A DNA stretch of 64,000 nt from NCBI RefSeq assembly GCF_900110675.1, contig NZ_FOEN01000002.1:1-64000 (forward strand), read 5' to 3'. Shown here in pieces: positions 21,699-29,921 of the stretch (positions are counted from its first letter, which is position 1; each line of letters begins with the position of its first letter). The notes under the pieces were generated by a model that worked only from the letters and a program-made list of their open reading frames with translations, was not told where the DNA came from and searched no databases. The position numbers and the translations under genes are program-made. This DNA comes from Ignavigranum ruoffiae (lineage in GTDB: Bacteria > Bacillota > Bacilli > Lactobacillales > Aerococcaceae).

Positions 21699-22469
21699 TT
21701 AGCGAGTCATTTTAAGTTGTAAGCGCTTGGTAAAGAAAGAGCTATAGGTCAGGTAAGCGATAGTGTAAGCTCCAATAGCTGTTGAAGATAGCATCATAAA
21801 CATAATCACAATTTGATATAAGATTGCTTTCGCTGGATCTACCCCCGCAAACATTAGACCGGCCATTAGGCCAGGTAAGGTTACCAAACCTGTGGTCTTA
21901 ATACTGTCTAATGTTGGTTGCATGGTATCATTAATCACAATCTTAATAACTTCTTTTGAGGCTTGCTTAGCATTCGCTCCCAGAGCCAACATCTCATTAA
22001 TTTGTTGTTGACGATCCTTAAAGATTTGACGCATATAATTAAAGACCATGCCACATTTCTGCATAGTAGTTCCGATGATCATCCCATTCACTGGAATAAT
22101 TTGGGCAGGGGTAAATTCCAAAGTGCCAGACCCTACCATAACAGATAGAGCGATGAAAGAGGATAAACTGATAGCAATTAAAGAATAGATAAAGGAATTT
22201 TCTATCCCTTTGCCCCGTTTACCGGCATTCCAAGCTGCGTTGACAATCATCACCAATACCATAATTAGGGTCAGCCATACATTATTCACTCTAAAAATCC
22301 ATTGCAAAATTAAACCGATGACAATCAGTTGGACAATCATTCGCACAACCGAGATAATAATATCTTTCTCTAATTTTAACTTTTCACGATAAGAAACAAA
22401 CAGGGTTAATAAAACTAGAGCGAAACTCAATGCAACAGATAATGGTGTCGCCTGTAAATTATTGTTCAC
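21699..22469 (-). CDS. fetB: ABC transporter permease, FetB/YbbM family
   Basis: This membrane protein has about seven segments and 256 residues. The start is taken at GTG 22469, which has TAAGGAGG 9 bases upstream and overlaps fetA by 11 bases; a longer in-frame extension would run through the fetA coding sequence. FetB motifs are present: LGANAKQASKEVIKIVINDTM near residues 160-180 and LVTLPGLMAGLMFAGVDP following. In E. coli FetAB exports iron and improves resistance to peroxide; the same role is an inference here. Confidence 0.85.
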   Translation of the reverse strand: MNNNLQATPLSVALSFALVLLTLFVSYREKLKLEKDIIISVVRMIVQLIVIGLILQWIFRVNNVWLTLIMVLVMIVNAAWNAGKRGKGIENSFIYSLIAISLSSFIALSVMVGSGTLEFTPAQIIPVNGMIIGTTMQKCGMVFNYMRQIFKDRQQQINEMLALGANAKQASKEVIKIVINDTMQPTLDSIKTTGLVTLPGLMAGLMFAGVDPAKAILYQIVIMFMMLSSTAIGAYTIAYLTYSSFFTKRLQLKMTR

Positions 22470-23136
22470 TATCTTTTTCCTCCTTATCAAGTTCTTTAGT
22501 CGCTGACAATTCAAGACGACGGTCGGCAAGATCTTGTTCACTTTCATGGTGACTTACCATGACCAGAGCAATATCTTTCTCTTGACGTAAATGAGATAAG
22601 CCTTGCCAAATTTTCTCCCGTGTATTTACATCTAAAGCACTGGTTACTTCGTCCAGCAACAATACTTTAGGTTCAAATAATAAATTACGGATTAAAGCTA
22701 CTCGCTGCTTCTCTCCGCCTGATAATTCATGAATCGATTTATCTAAGTAAGAAGTTGGCAATTGCAACTTGTCTAGTAACTCTCGTGCTTTATCCTCATT
22801 AAATTCTTGATTACGGATATCATAAGGAAACGATAAATTATCGCGCACGCTCTCACCAAACAAATTTGGTGACTGAAAACAATATGAGACTTGTTTTCTT
22901 AATTCGATGGGGTCCATGTCATTAACTTTTTTGCCTTCAAAAGTGTATTGGCCAGAACAATTTAAATTAGGATCCAAGAGTTGGGCCAAAAACTTCAAAA
23001 TAGTACTCTTTCCTGAACCTGAAGGTCCTGTAATGGCCACAAACTCGCCTGATTGTAATTCTAACGAGAAATCTTGAATAATATGTTTCTCTTTCGACTT
23101 TATATTTAATTGATTGACTTCGATTAACGCCGACAA
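22459..23136 (-). CDS. fetA: ABC transporter ATP-binding protein, FetA/YbbL family
   Basis: This is a 225-residue ATPase subunit: Walker A GPSGSGKS near residue 37, Q-loop YCFQSPNLF, signature LSGGEKQRVALIR, Walker B VLLLDEVTSALD, and the switch His in MVSHHESE. The C-terminus is strongly charged (KELDKEEKDSEQ). It pairs with overlapping fetB. It lies downstream of an extended -10 promoter. Substrate (probably iron) is inferred from family only. Confidence 0.87.
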   Translation of the reverse strand: MSALIEVNQLNIKSKEKHIIQDFSLELQSGEFVAITGPSGSGKSTILKFLAQLLDPNLNCSGQYTFEGKKVNDMDPIELRKQVSYCFQSPNLFGESVRDNLSFPYDIRNQEFNEDKARELLDKLQLPTSYLDKSIHELSGGEKQRVALIRNLLFEPKVLLLDEVTSALDVNTREKIWQGLSHLRQEKDIALVMVSHHESEQDLADRRLELSATKELDKEEKDSEQ

Positions 23137-23167
23137 AACGATCCCTCCATATCTTTAGTTTATAATC

Positions 23168-23176
23168 ATTATAACA
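23168..23176 (-). promoter_or_regulatory. Extended -10 promoter of fetAB
   Basis: Minus-strand TGTTATAAT: a perfect TATAAT (23168-23173) with TGn in front, 32 bases upstream of fetA. No good -35. Confidence 0.6.
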
Positions 23177-23395
23177 TAGATTAGGTCGAAATATTTTTTC
23201 TTGCTTTAGAGATATGGGGAAGTTGATGAATTAATTGTAAAATATCAAAAATTTCTATGTTATAGTTTTCCTCCTTGAGCGTCCCCAGGAAAAAGATGAT
23301 TGAATGATAGGCTCGGCCAGCATCAGAAGTTTTCTATATTTGTAACATATGTTTGACAACTCTAGAATTTTTTATGATACAGCTAGAAATTATCC

Positions 23396-23425
23396 TTGCT
23401 TCAACAGTAGATTCTGTGCTAATAT
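23396..23425 (+). promoter_or_regulatory. Promoter of tRNA-Arg
   Basis: -35 TTGCTT (23396-23401), 18-base spacer, extended -10 TGC-TAATAT (23420-23425), 42 bases before the tRNA. A second candidate with TTGACA at 23353 lacks a good -10. Confidence 0.6.
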
Positions 23426-23466
23426 ATAAATATTGTCTGGTGAGTAATTATATTTATCAGTCTGTT

Positions 23467-23540
23467 GTTCCAGTAGCTCAGCTGGATAGAGCATTCGCCT
23501 TCTAAGCGAACGGTCGGGGGTTCGAATCCCTCCTGGAATA
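23467..23540 (+). tRNA. tRNA-Arg (anticodon TCT)
   Basis: The 74-base sequence folds into a full cloverleaf. The acceptor stem GTTCCAG pairs with CTGGAAT (first pair G-U), the D arm is GCTC-AGCTGGATA-GAGC, the anticodon arm is TTCGC-CTTCTAA-GCGAA, and the T arm is GGGGG-TTCGAAT-CCCTC. The anticodon is TCT, reading AGA/AGG. CCA is not encoded. A promoter and a terminator flank it, so it is a single-gene unit. No copy of its 3' end was found elsewhere in the window. Confidence 0.97.
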
Positions 23541-23660
23541 TAAATAACTTTTATTACATATCAAAACACCCGATAAACCTTGATAATACAATGCTTTCAT
23601 GAAAACTTGATTTAATTTGATATGGCGTAAAATTTTAACCCCCTACAGACAAATGTAAAG

Positions 23661-23687
23661 GACTAGCATAGGCTAGTCTATTTTTTT
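23661..23687 (+). terminator. Terminator downstream of tRNA-Arg
   Basis: Stem GACTAGC/GCTAGTC (23661-23667 with 23672-23678), loop ATAG, followed by TATTTTTTT on the plus strand. Confidence 0.88.
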
Positions 23688-23793
23688 AACTTAAATTTTA
23701 GTAACTTCGATGCTCCAATCAATTTTAAAAAAGAAAAAAGTATCCGTGGCTTTGCCAGCAGATTCTTGTGCAAAAAATATATAAAAATTATTC

Positions 23794-24672
23794 CTACTCT
23801 TCCCCATCCCATGGCACTAGCGCTTCTTTCTCTCGCCGTTGTGAATAGCGCATGGTTTTGCCATCGGGTTCATACTGAATCACTGTATAGTAAGGATCGT
23901 GGTAGAAGAAGAAATAGTAGCCTTTTTCAAAGGCTTCGGTTAACCATTTCTCTTTTGCAGCAATGGTATCCATCGGATAATCGTCGATACCAGTGACATA
24001 TAAAGGGTTATTATGCCAGTGCGTAATAAAATTATCAGAAACATGAATCATTTTTTCATCGTTCTGGCTCAGAATAATATTTGAGATACCATTTGAATGG
24101 CCACCCATGTGATGCATTTCTATATTTTCCATTATTTTAATCGAATCATTAAATAAGATGACTTGGTCTTCAATAGGTTGCCAATTATCTTTCAAATATG
24201 TCCCTTGGGTGCGTTTATTTGGCTCTGTCGCTTCCTTCCACTCGATATCATTGATATAAATCTTGGCATTAGGATAATTCTTAACAATATCTCCTGATTC
24301 TGTTTTACGACTTAAGCCACCGATATGGTCATTATGCATATGGGTCACTAGGATGATATCGATATTTTCTCCTGTAAGTCCCAATTTCTTTAGGCTATCT
24401 AAGGTAAAATTCTCCGAATAAATTTCTTCATTTCGAATTTGTTTAGCTGTCAATTTACTATTTCCATGACCCGCATCGACCAAGATGTTGTGGTCTTTGT
24501 ATTGAATCAAGATTGGGTCTACGGTTTGAGAAACCCGGTTCTTCTCATCATAAGGCATCTTTCTCCCCCAAACCACGCGAGGCACGGGTCCAAAATATTT
24601 GCCCCCATCGATCAGTGTCTGGTTCCCTTCCAAAAAAGTTAAGGTCATATCGTGAAATTCAAACGTGTTCAT
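23794..24672 (-). CDS. Metallo-beta-lactamase-fold hydrolase, YtnP-like (quorum-quenching lactonase family)
   Basis: The 292-residue protein carries the di-zinc motif THMHNDHIGG (H111, H113, D115, H116), H192 in GGHSNG, D213 in HVSDN and H258 in FYHDPYY. The general course of the sequence (GGKYFGPVPRVVWGRK, then DPILIQYKD and VDAGHG) resembles Bacillus YtnP, a lactonase reported to degrade signalling lactones. No signal peptide. That it opens a lactone ring is inferred from the family; the substrate here is unknown. It stands alone, divergent from the M42 peptidase gene, in the accessory-looking stretch beside tRNA-Arg. Confidence 0.82.
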   Translation of the reverse strand: MNTFEFHDMTLTFLEGNQTLIDGGKYFGPVPRVVWGRKMPYDEKNRVSQTVDPILIQYKDHNILVDAGHGNSKLTAKQIRNEEIYSENFTLDSLKKLGLTGENIDIILVTHMHNDHIGGLSRKTESGDIVKNYPNAKIYINDIEWKEATEPNKRTQGTYLKDNWQPIEDQVILFNDSIKIMENIEMHHMGGHSNGISNIILSQNDEKMIHVSDNFITHWHNNPLYVTGIDDYPMDTIAAKEKWLTEAFEKGYYFFFYHDPYYTVIQYEPDGKTMRYSQRREKEALVPWDGEE

Positions 24673-24704
24673 GCTTATCCCCCATTATTATTTTTATCAT
24701 TTAT

Positions 24705-24733
24705 AGTATATGTGTAATGATTTTATTGCTCAA
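24705..24733 (-). promoter_or_regulatory. Promoter of the YtnP-like gene
   Basis: Minus strand: -35 TTGAGC (24728-24733), 17-base spacer, -10 TATACT (24705-24710), about 33 bases upstream of ATG 24672. It is back to back with the plus-strand promoter at 24755-24782. Confidence 0.72.
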
Positions 24734-24754
24734 GTTCTTTGCTTAGAAAACGAT

Positions 24755-24782
24755 TTGACAATTAGAATATTATGAGTATCAT
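24755..24782 (+). promoter_or_regulatory. Promoter of the M42 peptidase - OppA unit
   Basis: -35 TTGACA (24755-24760), 16-base spacer, -10 TATCAT (24777-24782), then the binding site AAGGAGTGAGGAG before ATG 24813. Confidence 0.72.
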
Positions 24783-24812
24783 TAGATTAAAATGATAACA
24801 AGGAGTGAGGAG

Positions 24813-25886
24813 ATGTCGGTCAAGCTAATTGAACAACTGTCCAATGCTTTCGGTGTTTCAGGTTTTGAAGATGAAGTTGCTAGCATTGCCCAGAATTATC
24901 TACAATCGATTGCTAAGGTGCAAGAAGATAAGATGGGAAATCTATATTTCTCAAAGGAGGAAGAAAAAAACAACTCGTCAAAAGTCAAGGTGTTGTTAGA
25001 TGCCCATCTAGATGAAGTAGGTTTTATTGTCCAAGCCATTCAACCCAATGGCATGATTGAATTTCTTCCCGTCGGCGGCTGGGTCAGTCATAATGTCCCC
25101 GCTCATCCAGTCATCATTCGAACAGAAACCGGTCAAAAAATCTCCGGATTAACAGCTTCCATTCCACCCCATTTTCTATCGGCCAAAGAACGTCATCAAG
25201 TCTTGCAGATGGATGACATTTTGATTGATGTGGGCACATCTTCTAAAGAAGAAACACAGAAATTAGGCATCCAAATTGGTGATCCGATCGTTCCCGATGT
25301 TCAATTTAAATCAATGCGTGAGGGCAAACTATTCAGAGGTAAGGCATTCGATTGTCGGATTGGTTGCGCTTGCTTATTGGATACTTACAAAACATTTCTG
25401 GCTAAAAATGAATCCCATAAAGTTCAAGTAGAAGCCGTCTTGACCACACAGGAAGAAGTGGGTGCTCGTGGGGCCCAAGTCGTTGCCAATCAAATAGATG
25501 CAGATTTAGCGATTGTCTTCGAAGGCTGTCCTGCGGATGATACCTTTACTTCCGACTATAAAATCCAATCGGCCTTAAATAAGGGACCCATGCTCCGAGA
25601 TTTTGATGTTTCGATGATTACCCACCCTGGCTTTCAAGGCTATGCTTTAAATTTAGCCCAGAAACATCAAATTCCTGTCCAACGTTCTGTCCGTAAAGGT
25701 GGAGGCACCAACGGGGAAGTCTATCATATCGCCAGCAAAGGAATCCCAACAATCGTCGTCGGCATTCCGGTCCGTTATGCCCACACTCATTATGGCTACG
25801 TCGCTTACCAAGACTATTTGGCCGCCAAGGAACTCGTCTTAACTCTCTTAGCAGAATTGACTCCAGAAATTTACCATGCAATATAG
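24813..25886 (+). CDS. M42 family metallo-aminopeptidase
   Basis: M42 enzymes are cytoplasmic dodecameric aminopeptidases with two metal ions. The start is placed at ATG 24813 (357 residues) because the binding site AAGGAGTGAGGAG lies directly before it; an earlier in-frame ATG at 24792 would place that site inside the gene. Metal and catalytic residues are visible: H65 and D67 in DAHLDEVGF, D180 in KAFDCRIG (the next residue is Cys where Asp or Asn is usual), E214/E215 in TTQEEVGARG, E237 in VFEGCPADD, and the final His in RYAHTHYG. It is 12 bases upstream of an OppA-like gene, so peptide capture and hydrolysis are coupled. Confidence 0.88.
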   Translation: MSVKLIEQLSNAFGVSGFEDEVASIAQNYLQSIAKVQEDKMGNLYFSKEEEKNNSSKVKVLLDAHLDEVGFIVQAIQPNGMIEFLPVGGWVSHNVPAHPVIIRTETGQKISGLTASIPPHFLSAKERHQVLQMDDILIDVGTSSKEETQKLGIQIGDPIVPDVQFKSMREGKLFRGKAFDCRIGCACLLDTYKTFLAKNESHKVQVEAVLTTQEEVGARGAQVVANQIDADLAIVFEGCPADDTFTSDYKIQSALNKGPMLRDFDVSMITHPGFQGYALNLAQKHQIPVQRSVRKGGGTNGEVYHIASKGIPTIVVGIPVRYAHTHYGYVAYQDYLAAKELVLTLLAELTPEIYHAI

Positions 25887-25898
25887 AAAGGAACTGCC

Positions 25899-27497
25899 AT
25901 GAACAAAATTAGTAAAATTATCAGCATCATCGCACTATTAACTAGCCTGATACTTTCTCCGCTGACTAGCTTTGCTCAAGAAAAGGTCTTAAATTTAGCA
26001 ATCAGTGCCGAGCCGCCCACGATTGATCCAAGCTTATCGACGGATACGACTTCGGGGTCGATTATTGATAATGTTTTCGAGAATCTTACTGAAATCACAC
26101 CCGATCAAGAAGTCGTGCCGGGTGTGGCCGAATCTTGGGAAATTTCAGAAGACGGTCTGGTCTATACCTTTCACTTAAGAAAAGAAGCCCAATGGTCAAA
26201 TGGCGATCCAGTGACAGCGCATGACTTTGAATTTGCTTGGAAACGCATGCTAGACCCTGATACTGCTTCGCCGCGAGCTAACTTGTATTACGACATTAAA
26301 GGGGCTGAAGCATTCAACACTGGTCAAGGAAAAGTCGAAGACGTTGCTATTAAAGCCTTAGACGATAATACGCTTGAGGTGACTCTAAATAGTCCGGTGG
26401 CTTACTTCCTTGAATTAATTAATCATTATGCTTTTGCACCCGTCAATCAAAAAGTAGTGGAAGCTAATCCTGACTGGGCTCTAGAAGCAGGTCCAGATTA
26501 TGTTACTAATGGCCCCTTTGTCTTAAGCCAATGGAATCACCAAAGCGATTATACTCTAGAAAAATCATCGACTTATTGGGATAAAGATCAAGTTCACTTA
26601 GATCAAGTCAATGTTAAAATCATCGAATCCGAAGCCACGGCCTCCTCTGAGTTTCAAGCAGGTTCGATCGATTTCTTAGGAGCCCCTTATGGCAGTATTT
26701 CTTTAGATTCTGTTCCAATTTTTAAAGACCAAGGTATTCTTAACAAAAAAGCTTTCTCAGGAATTTACTGGTACAAACTCAATACTACTGACCCAGTGAT
26801 TGCCAACGTAAATATTCGTAAAGCCCTTGCACTTGCCATTAACCGTCAAGCGCTCATCGAAAATATTACTTACGGAAATAATCAACCAGCCCTCGGCTTA
26901 GTTCCGACAACGATTCCAGGATTTGAAGAAGATCGTCAATATCTTAAAGATGCTGATTTCAAACAGGCTAAAGAGTATCTCAACAAAGGTCTAGAAGAAT
27001 TAGGCATGAAGAGCCCTGAAGAATTAAATTTAAAAATTTCCATTAATACCTCTGAAGCCCATTCGGCTATCGCTCAATTTATTCAAGAAACTTGGAAACA
27101 GGAACTCGGTATTCAAACAGAAATTGATAACACCGAATGGCAGGTCTACTTGGATAAGATTGATACGCTTGATTACCAAATCGGTCGCATGGGTTGGTCG
27201 GGTGACTATAATGACGCTGCTTCATTTCTAGAAATGTACAAAACAGCTGATACCCCAAATAATTCAACCGGTTGGGAGAATAATGATTTTAAAGAAAAAT
27301 TAAATCAAGCTCGCTTGGAACTTGACCCTGCTAAACGTACCGAAGTACTTAAAGAAGCTGAAGCGATCATGATGGAAGAAATGCCGGTCATTCCGATTTA
27401 CTATAACGAGTCAATCTTTGTTCAGAAAGATAATCTAGTGAATATGAAACCCGATGCCATTGGAAGATATAACTTAAAATATGTCGATCTTAAATAG
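25899..27497 (+). CDS. OppA-like peptide-binding protein without lipobox
   Basis: The 532-residue protein is a family 5 solute-binding protein (SBP_bac_5): EPPTIDPSLSTDTTS near residue 38, ESWEISEDGLVYTFHLRKEAQWSNGD starting near 82 (interrupted here), and the C-terminal MPVIPIYYNES. The N-terminus has a clear signal peptide: charged start, hydrophobic core (IIALLTSLILSPLT) and an SFA-QE cleavage site. Gram-positive OppA proteins usually carry a lipobox Cys at this point; none is present, and I see no Cys in the protein at all. No permease or ATPase genes follow; a terminator does. It would be secreted or held by another partner, or depend on a remote Opp system. Confidence 0.88.
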   Translation: MNKISKIISIIALLTSLILSPLTSFAQEKVLNLAISAEPPTIDPSLSTDTTSGSIIDNVFENLTEITPDQEVVPGVAESWEISEDGLVYTFHLRKEAQWSNGDPVTAHDFEFAWKRMLDPDTASPRANLYYDIKGAEAFNTGQGKVEDVAIKALDDNTLEVTLNSPVAYFLELINHYAFAPVNQKVVEANPDWALEAGPDYVTNGPFVLSQWNHQSDYTLEKSSTYWDKDQVHLDQVNVKIIESEATASSEFQAGSIDFLGAPYGSISLDSVPIFKDQGILNKKAFSGIYWYKLNTTDPVIANVNIRKALALAINRQALIENITYGNNQPALGLVPTTIPGFEEDRQYLKDADFKQAKEYLNKGLEELGMKSPEELNLKISINTSEAHSAIAQFIQETWKQELGIQTEIDNTEWQVYLDKIDTLDYQIGRMGWSGDYNDAASFLEMYKTADTPNNSTGWENNDFKEKLNQARLELDPAKRTEVLKEAEAIMMEEMPVIPIYYNESIFVQKDNLVNMKPDAIGRYNLKYVDLK

Positions 27498-27571
27498 CTC
27501 CTCCTCGAAGATTTTTATCGACTGACTTGCTAATTGATATTCGATTCAAAATTTTTTCTGGCTATAAATCA

Positions 27572-27625
27572 CCCGAATTACTGAAACCACTTGATGGAGG
27601 GTCAGTGATTCGGGTTTTTATTTTA
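27572..27625 (+). terminator. Terminator of the M42 peptidase - OppA unit
   Basis: A 13-bp stem with one G-U pair (27572-27584 with 27602-27614, cccgaattactga / tcagtgattcggg), followed by TTTTTATTTTA on the plus strand. Confidence 0.88.
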
Positions 27626-27677
27626 TGTTAAGAGGCGAGTTAATTAAAAGTTCATGAAGGAAAAGTTTCTTTTCTCA

Positions 27678-27714
27678 TATAAAAAAACCAGAGTAAGCAA
27701 TTCACTCACTCTGG
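27678..27714 (-). terminator. Terminator behind the LPXTG remnant
   Basis: Stem CCAGAGT/ACTCTGG (27688-27694 with 27708-27714), followed on the minus strand by seven U. It lies 31 bases after the stop codon of the LPXTG fragment, which suggests that a full surface-protein gene once ended here. Confidence 0.82.
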
Positions 27715-27744
27715 CTACAAAATTTTGGATTCTATGATGAACAA

Positions 27745-27957
27745 TTAACGTGTTTTCTTTTTGTCAGATTGATACGTAAGTAATCCCAAGCCCGCTAGAA
27801 TTGTGGCACTTGCACCAAACCAGACAAGATTTTGCTTAGCTTCACCCGTTGCTGGCAAAACGCCCGCTTCTTGAACTGCCTGTGGTTGTTCAACTGATTC
27901 AAGTGCTTCAGATGTGGGGTGTTCTAGCTCTGGAACTTCAGTCTCTGGCACTTCTGG
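27745..27957 (-). pseudogene. C-terminal remnant of an LPXTG cell-wall surface protein
   Basis: The open frame encodes a Pro/Glu-rich stretch (PEVPETEVPELEHP), then the sorting signal LPATG, a hydrophobic segment (LVWFGASATILAGLGLLTY) and the basic tail SDKKKTR. These are all the parts sortase A needs, but the frame is closed by a TAG at 27958-27960 and there is no signal peptide or start with a binding site. A GTG at 27951 could start translation, but the product could not be exported. The upstream bases (27961-28075) show no matching continuation. It is best read as a truncated gene. Confidence 0.8.
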
Positions 27958-28075
27958 CTAACTTCAGCTCATAAACTATCTTCATTAATTAATCAGTTCA
28001 TTAAGTTCAGCACATCGTTGTTTCACAGCAAAATTTTCTAACATCATAATTTGTGAATGATATATTATTTAAGAC

Positions 28076-28102
28076 AAAAAATAAAAGCCCTGCCAGGCTT
28101 TT
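28076..28102 (-). terminator. Terminator of the folD-to-def operon
   Basis: Stem AAAAGCC/GGCTTTT (28083-28089 with 28096-28102), minus-strand tail TTTTATTTTTTG. It overlaps the def stop codon. Confidence 0.8.
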
Positions 28103-28664
28103 ATAAAAGTTCGATTCCTTGACTATCCCATGGATTTTTAGGATTAATGTGGTCGTAGAACATGATTCCTTTCAGATGATCAATCTCATGTTGAACCACA
28201 ATCGCTTGGAAATCTCGTAATTTTAATTCGTGTTTCTGCCCATCCATGTCTTGGTATTCAATCCGAACCCGTTTAGGACGCGGGACTAGACCAGGAACGT
28301 CACGAGGAACAGACAAGCACCCTTCTCCTTCCCGGATTGCGATCTGTTGAACCGCATGGGATTTAATTTTAGGGTTGATTAAAATTTGATCCATAATTAC
28401 AGTTTCTTCATCGGTTTCTGAGTCATATTCAGTCAAATAGATGGCAAAAATTTGTTTACTGACACCCAATTGAGGTGCTGCTAAACCCACACCAGCTCGA
28501 AGATGATATTTCTCAGCCATTTCCTCATCTTGGCTATTAATCAGAAAAGTTCGCATCTCTTCACAAAGTTTCAAGAGGTCTGCGCTTAAAGGAAACTCAA
28601 CAGCTTCAGCCTCTTGTCGCAAAATTGGATTATTCTCTGCTATAAAATCTTTCATCGTAATCAT
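28101..28664 (-). CDS. def: Peptide deformylase
   Basis: Def removes the N-formyl group from new proteins. All three metal motifs are present: GVGLAAPQ near residue 61, EGCLSVP near 112, and QHEIDHLKG near 157. At 187 residues it has the longer, Gram-positive (type 2) form with an insert between the first two motifs. ATG 28664 is preferred: GGAGGAAG lies 7 bases upstream, whereas an ATG 15 bases earlier would overlap this site. It is the last gene of the operon. Confidence 0.95.
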   Translation of the reverse strand: MITMKDFIAENNPILRQEAEAVEFPLSADLLKLCEEMRTFLINSQDEEMAEKYHLRAGVGLAAPQLGVSKQIFAIYLTEYDSETDEETVIMDQILINPKIKSHAVQQIAIREGEGCLSVPRDVPGLVPRPKRVRIEYQDMDGQKHELKLRDFQAIVVQHEIDHLKGIMFYDHINPKNPWDSQGIELL

Positions 28665-28685
28665 TAGCGCTTCCTCCATTCATTG

Positions 28686-29921
28686 TTATTTTTTGAAACC
28701 TGTCACGATATAATTTTGTTTCACTTGATCAAAATCAATTGATTCTACAATAGTATTTTGCTGATATTCGTAAATCTTTTGGGCCTGATCAGCCGGAATC
28801 AGAATACGGTAAGGTTGGGCGATGGACTTGCAAGTCTGCCAGATCTCCTCTTTCAACAATTCAATACTTTCTTCCCAATATGCTGAAATTTGAACATTAG
28901 GAAATAAACTTGGTTGAAAAGGTTCATTTAGCGTATCTATTTTATTATAAACCACTAATTGAGGAATTTGATCCATCTTTAGATCCTTTAAAAGTGAAAG
29001 AACGGTTTGTTCATGAAGAAAACGGGCAGGATGTCCAGCATCAATGACGTGCAATAATAAATCGACATCACTAATTTCTTCTAATGTAGACTTAAATGCA
29101 TGAATCAGTTTGGTCGGTAATTCTTCGATAAATCCGACAGTGTCCGTCAAGGTAAAATTCTCAAAACCTCGAATCGCAAAAGACCGAGTCAATGGATCCA
29201 AGGTAGCAAATAATTTGTCTTGGACCAAAGTATCACTTTGGGTTAGCTTCGTCAAGATAGTTGACTTTCCAGCATTGGTATAACCGACTAGACCAATATT
29301 AAATTCATTGCCTTGCTGTCGCTTCAAGCGCGTCCGTTCTCGATGCGCTTCGATGGCACTGAGATCCTTTTCGATCTTCCGCATCCGTGTTCTCAGATAA
29401 CGTCGATCCGACTCTAATTTAGTTTCTCCCGGACCCCGTGTACCAATACCACCACCCAGACGTGAGAGTTCCAATCCTTGGCCAATAATTCGCGGTAATA
29501 GGTACTGATATTGGGCGAGTTCAACCTGTAATTTCCCTGCCCGACTTTTCGCTCGTAAAGCAAAGATGTCAAGAATGAGTTGAATCCGATCGATAACTCG
29601 ACAGTCCCAAGCTTCCTCCAAATTACGGTGAACCACTGGTTTTAGCGGGTTTAAGCTTACTACTAAATCAATGTTTCTGTGTTTAATGATTCTTTGAATT
29701 TCGCCCACTTTTCCCTTTCCCAATAGGGTCCTACCATCTTCTTTGGGTAACTTTTGCATCATTCGTCGGTCTAAAAAGGCCCCAGCTGTATTGACTAGGG
29801 CTTCCATTTCTTGCATCAAATTTTCAAATTCGAAATCAGTCCATTGTGGTGTTTGCACACCAACCAACAATACCTTTTCTTGTTTTATTTCATTGTTATA
29901 ATACTTATCTGCCACTTTCAT
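28686..29921 (-). CDS. hflX: Ribosome-associated GTPase HflX
   Basis: HflX splits or rescues stalled 70S ribosomes under stress. About 411 residues: the N-terminal domain (LLVGVQTPQWTDFEF, DRRMMQKLPKEDGRTLLGKGKVGEI), the glycine-rich linker GLELSRLGGGIGTRGPGE, a long helix pair, and the G domain with NIGLVGYTNAGKST, DTVGFIEELP and VVYNKID. The start is uncertain by a few codons: ATG 29921 is used, but GTG at 29924 or 29915 is possible; AAAGG lies just before. The gene overlaps miaA by 17 bases. Confidence 0.93.
   Translation of the reverse strand: MKVADKYYNNEIKQEKVLLVGVQTPQWTDFEFENLMQEMEALVNTAGAFLDRRMMQKLPKEDGRTLLGKGKVGEIQRIIKHRNIDLVVSLNPLKPVVHRNLEEAWDCRVIDRIQLILDIFALRAKSRAGKLQVELAQYQYLLPRIIGQGLELSRLGGGIGTRGPGETKLESDRRYLRTRMRKIEKDLSAIEAHRERTRLKRQQGNEFNIGLVGYTNAGKSTILTKLTQSDTLVQDKLFATLDPLTRSFAIRGFENFTLTDTVGFIEELPTKLIHAFKSTLEEISDVDLLLHVIDAGHPARFLHEQTVLSLLKDLKMDQIPQLVVYNKIDTLNEPFQPSLFPNVQISAYWEESIELLKEEIWQTCKSIAQPYRILIPADQAQKIYEYQQNTIVESIDFDQVKQNYIVTGFKK

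Noticed and set aside
21699-22547. A longer 282-residue FetB start
   Set aside because: The extra residues are translated from the fetA gene in another frame; GTG 22469 with TAAGGAGG in front gives the normal length.
24955-25900. Possible damage to the M42 active site because DDR is replaced by DCR
   Set aside because: The first Asp, which binds metal, is kept; the second position is variable (Asp or Asn) in the family, so Cys there is not enough to call the enzyme inactive.
23467-27960. A genomic island integrated at tRNA-Arg
   Set aside because: The neighbouring genes look accessory, but I found no integrase and no second copy of the tRNA 3' end in the window, so there is no direct evidence of integration.
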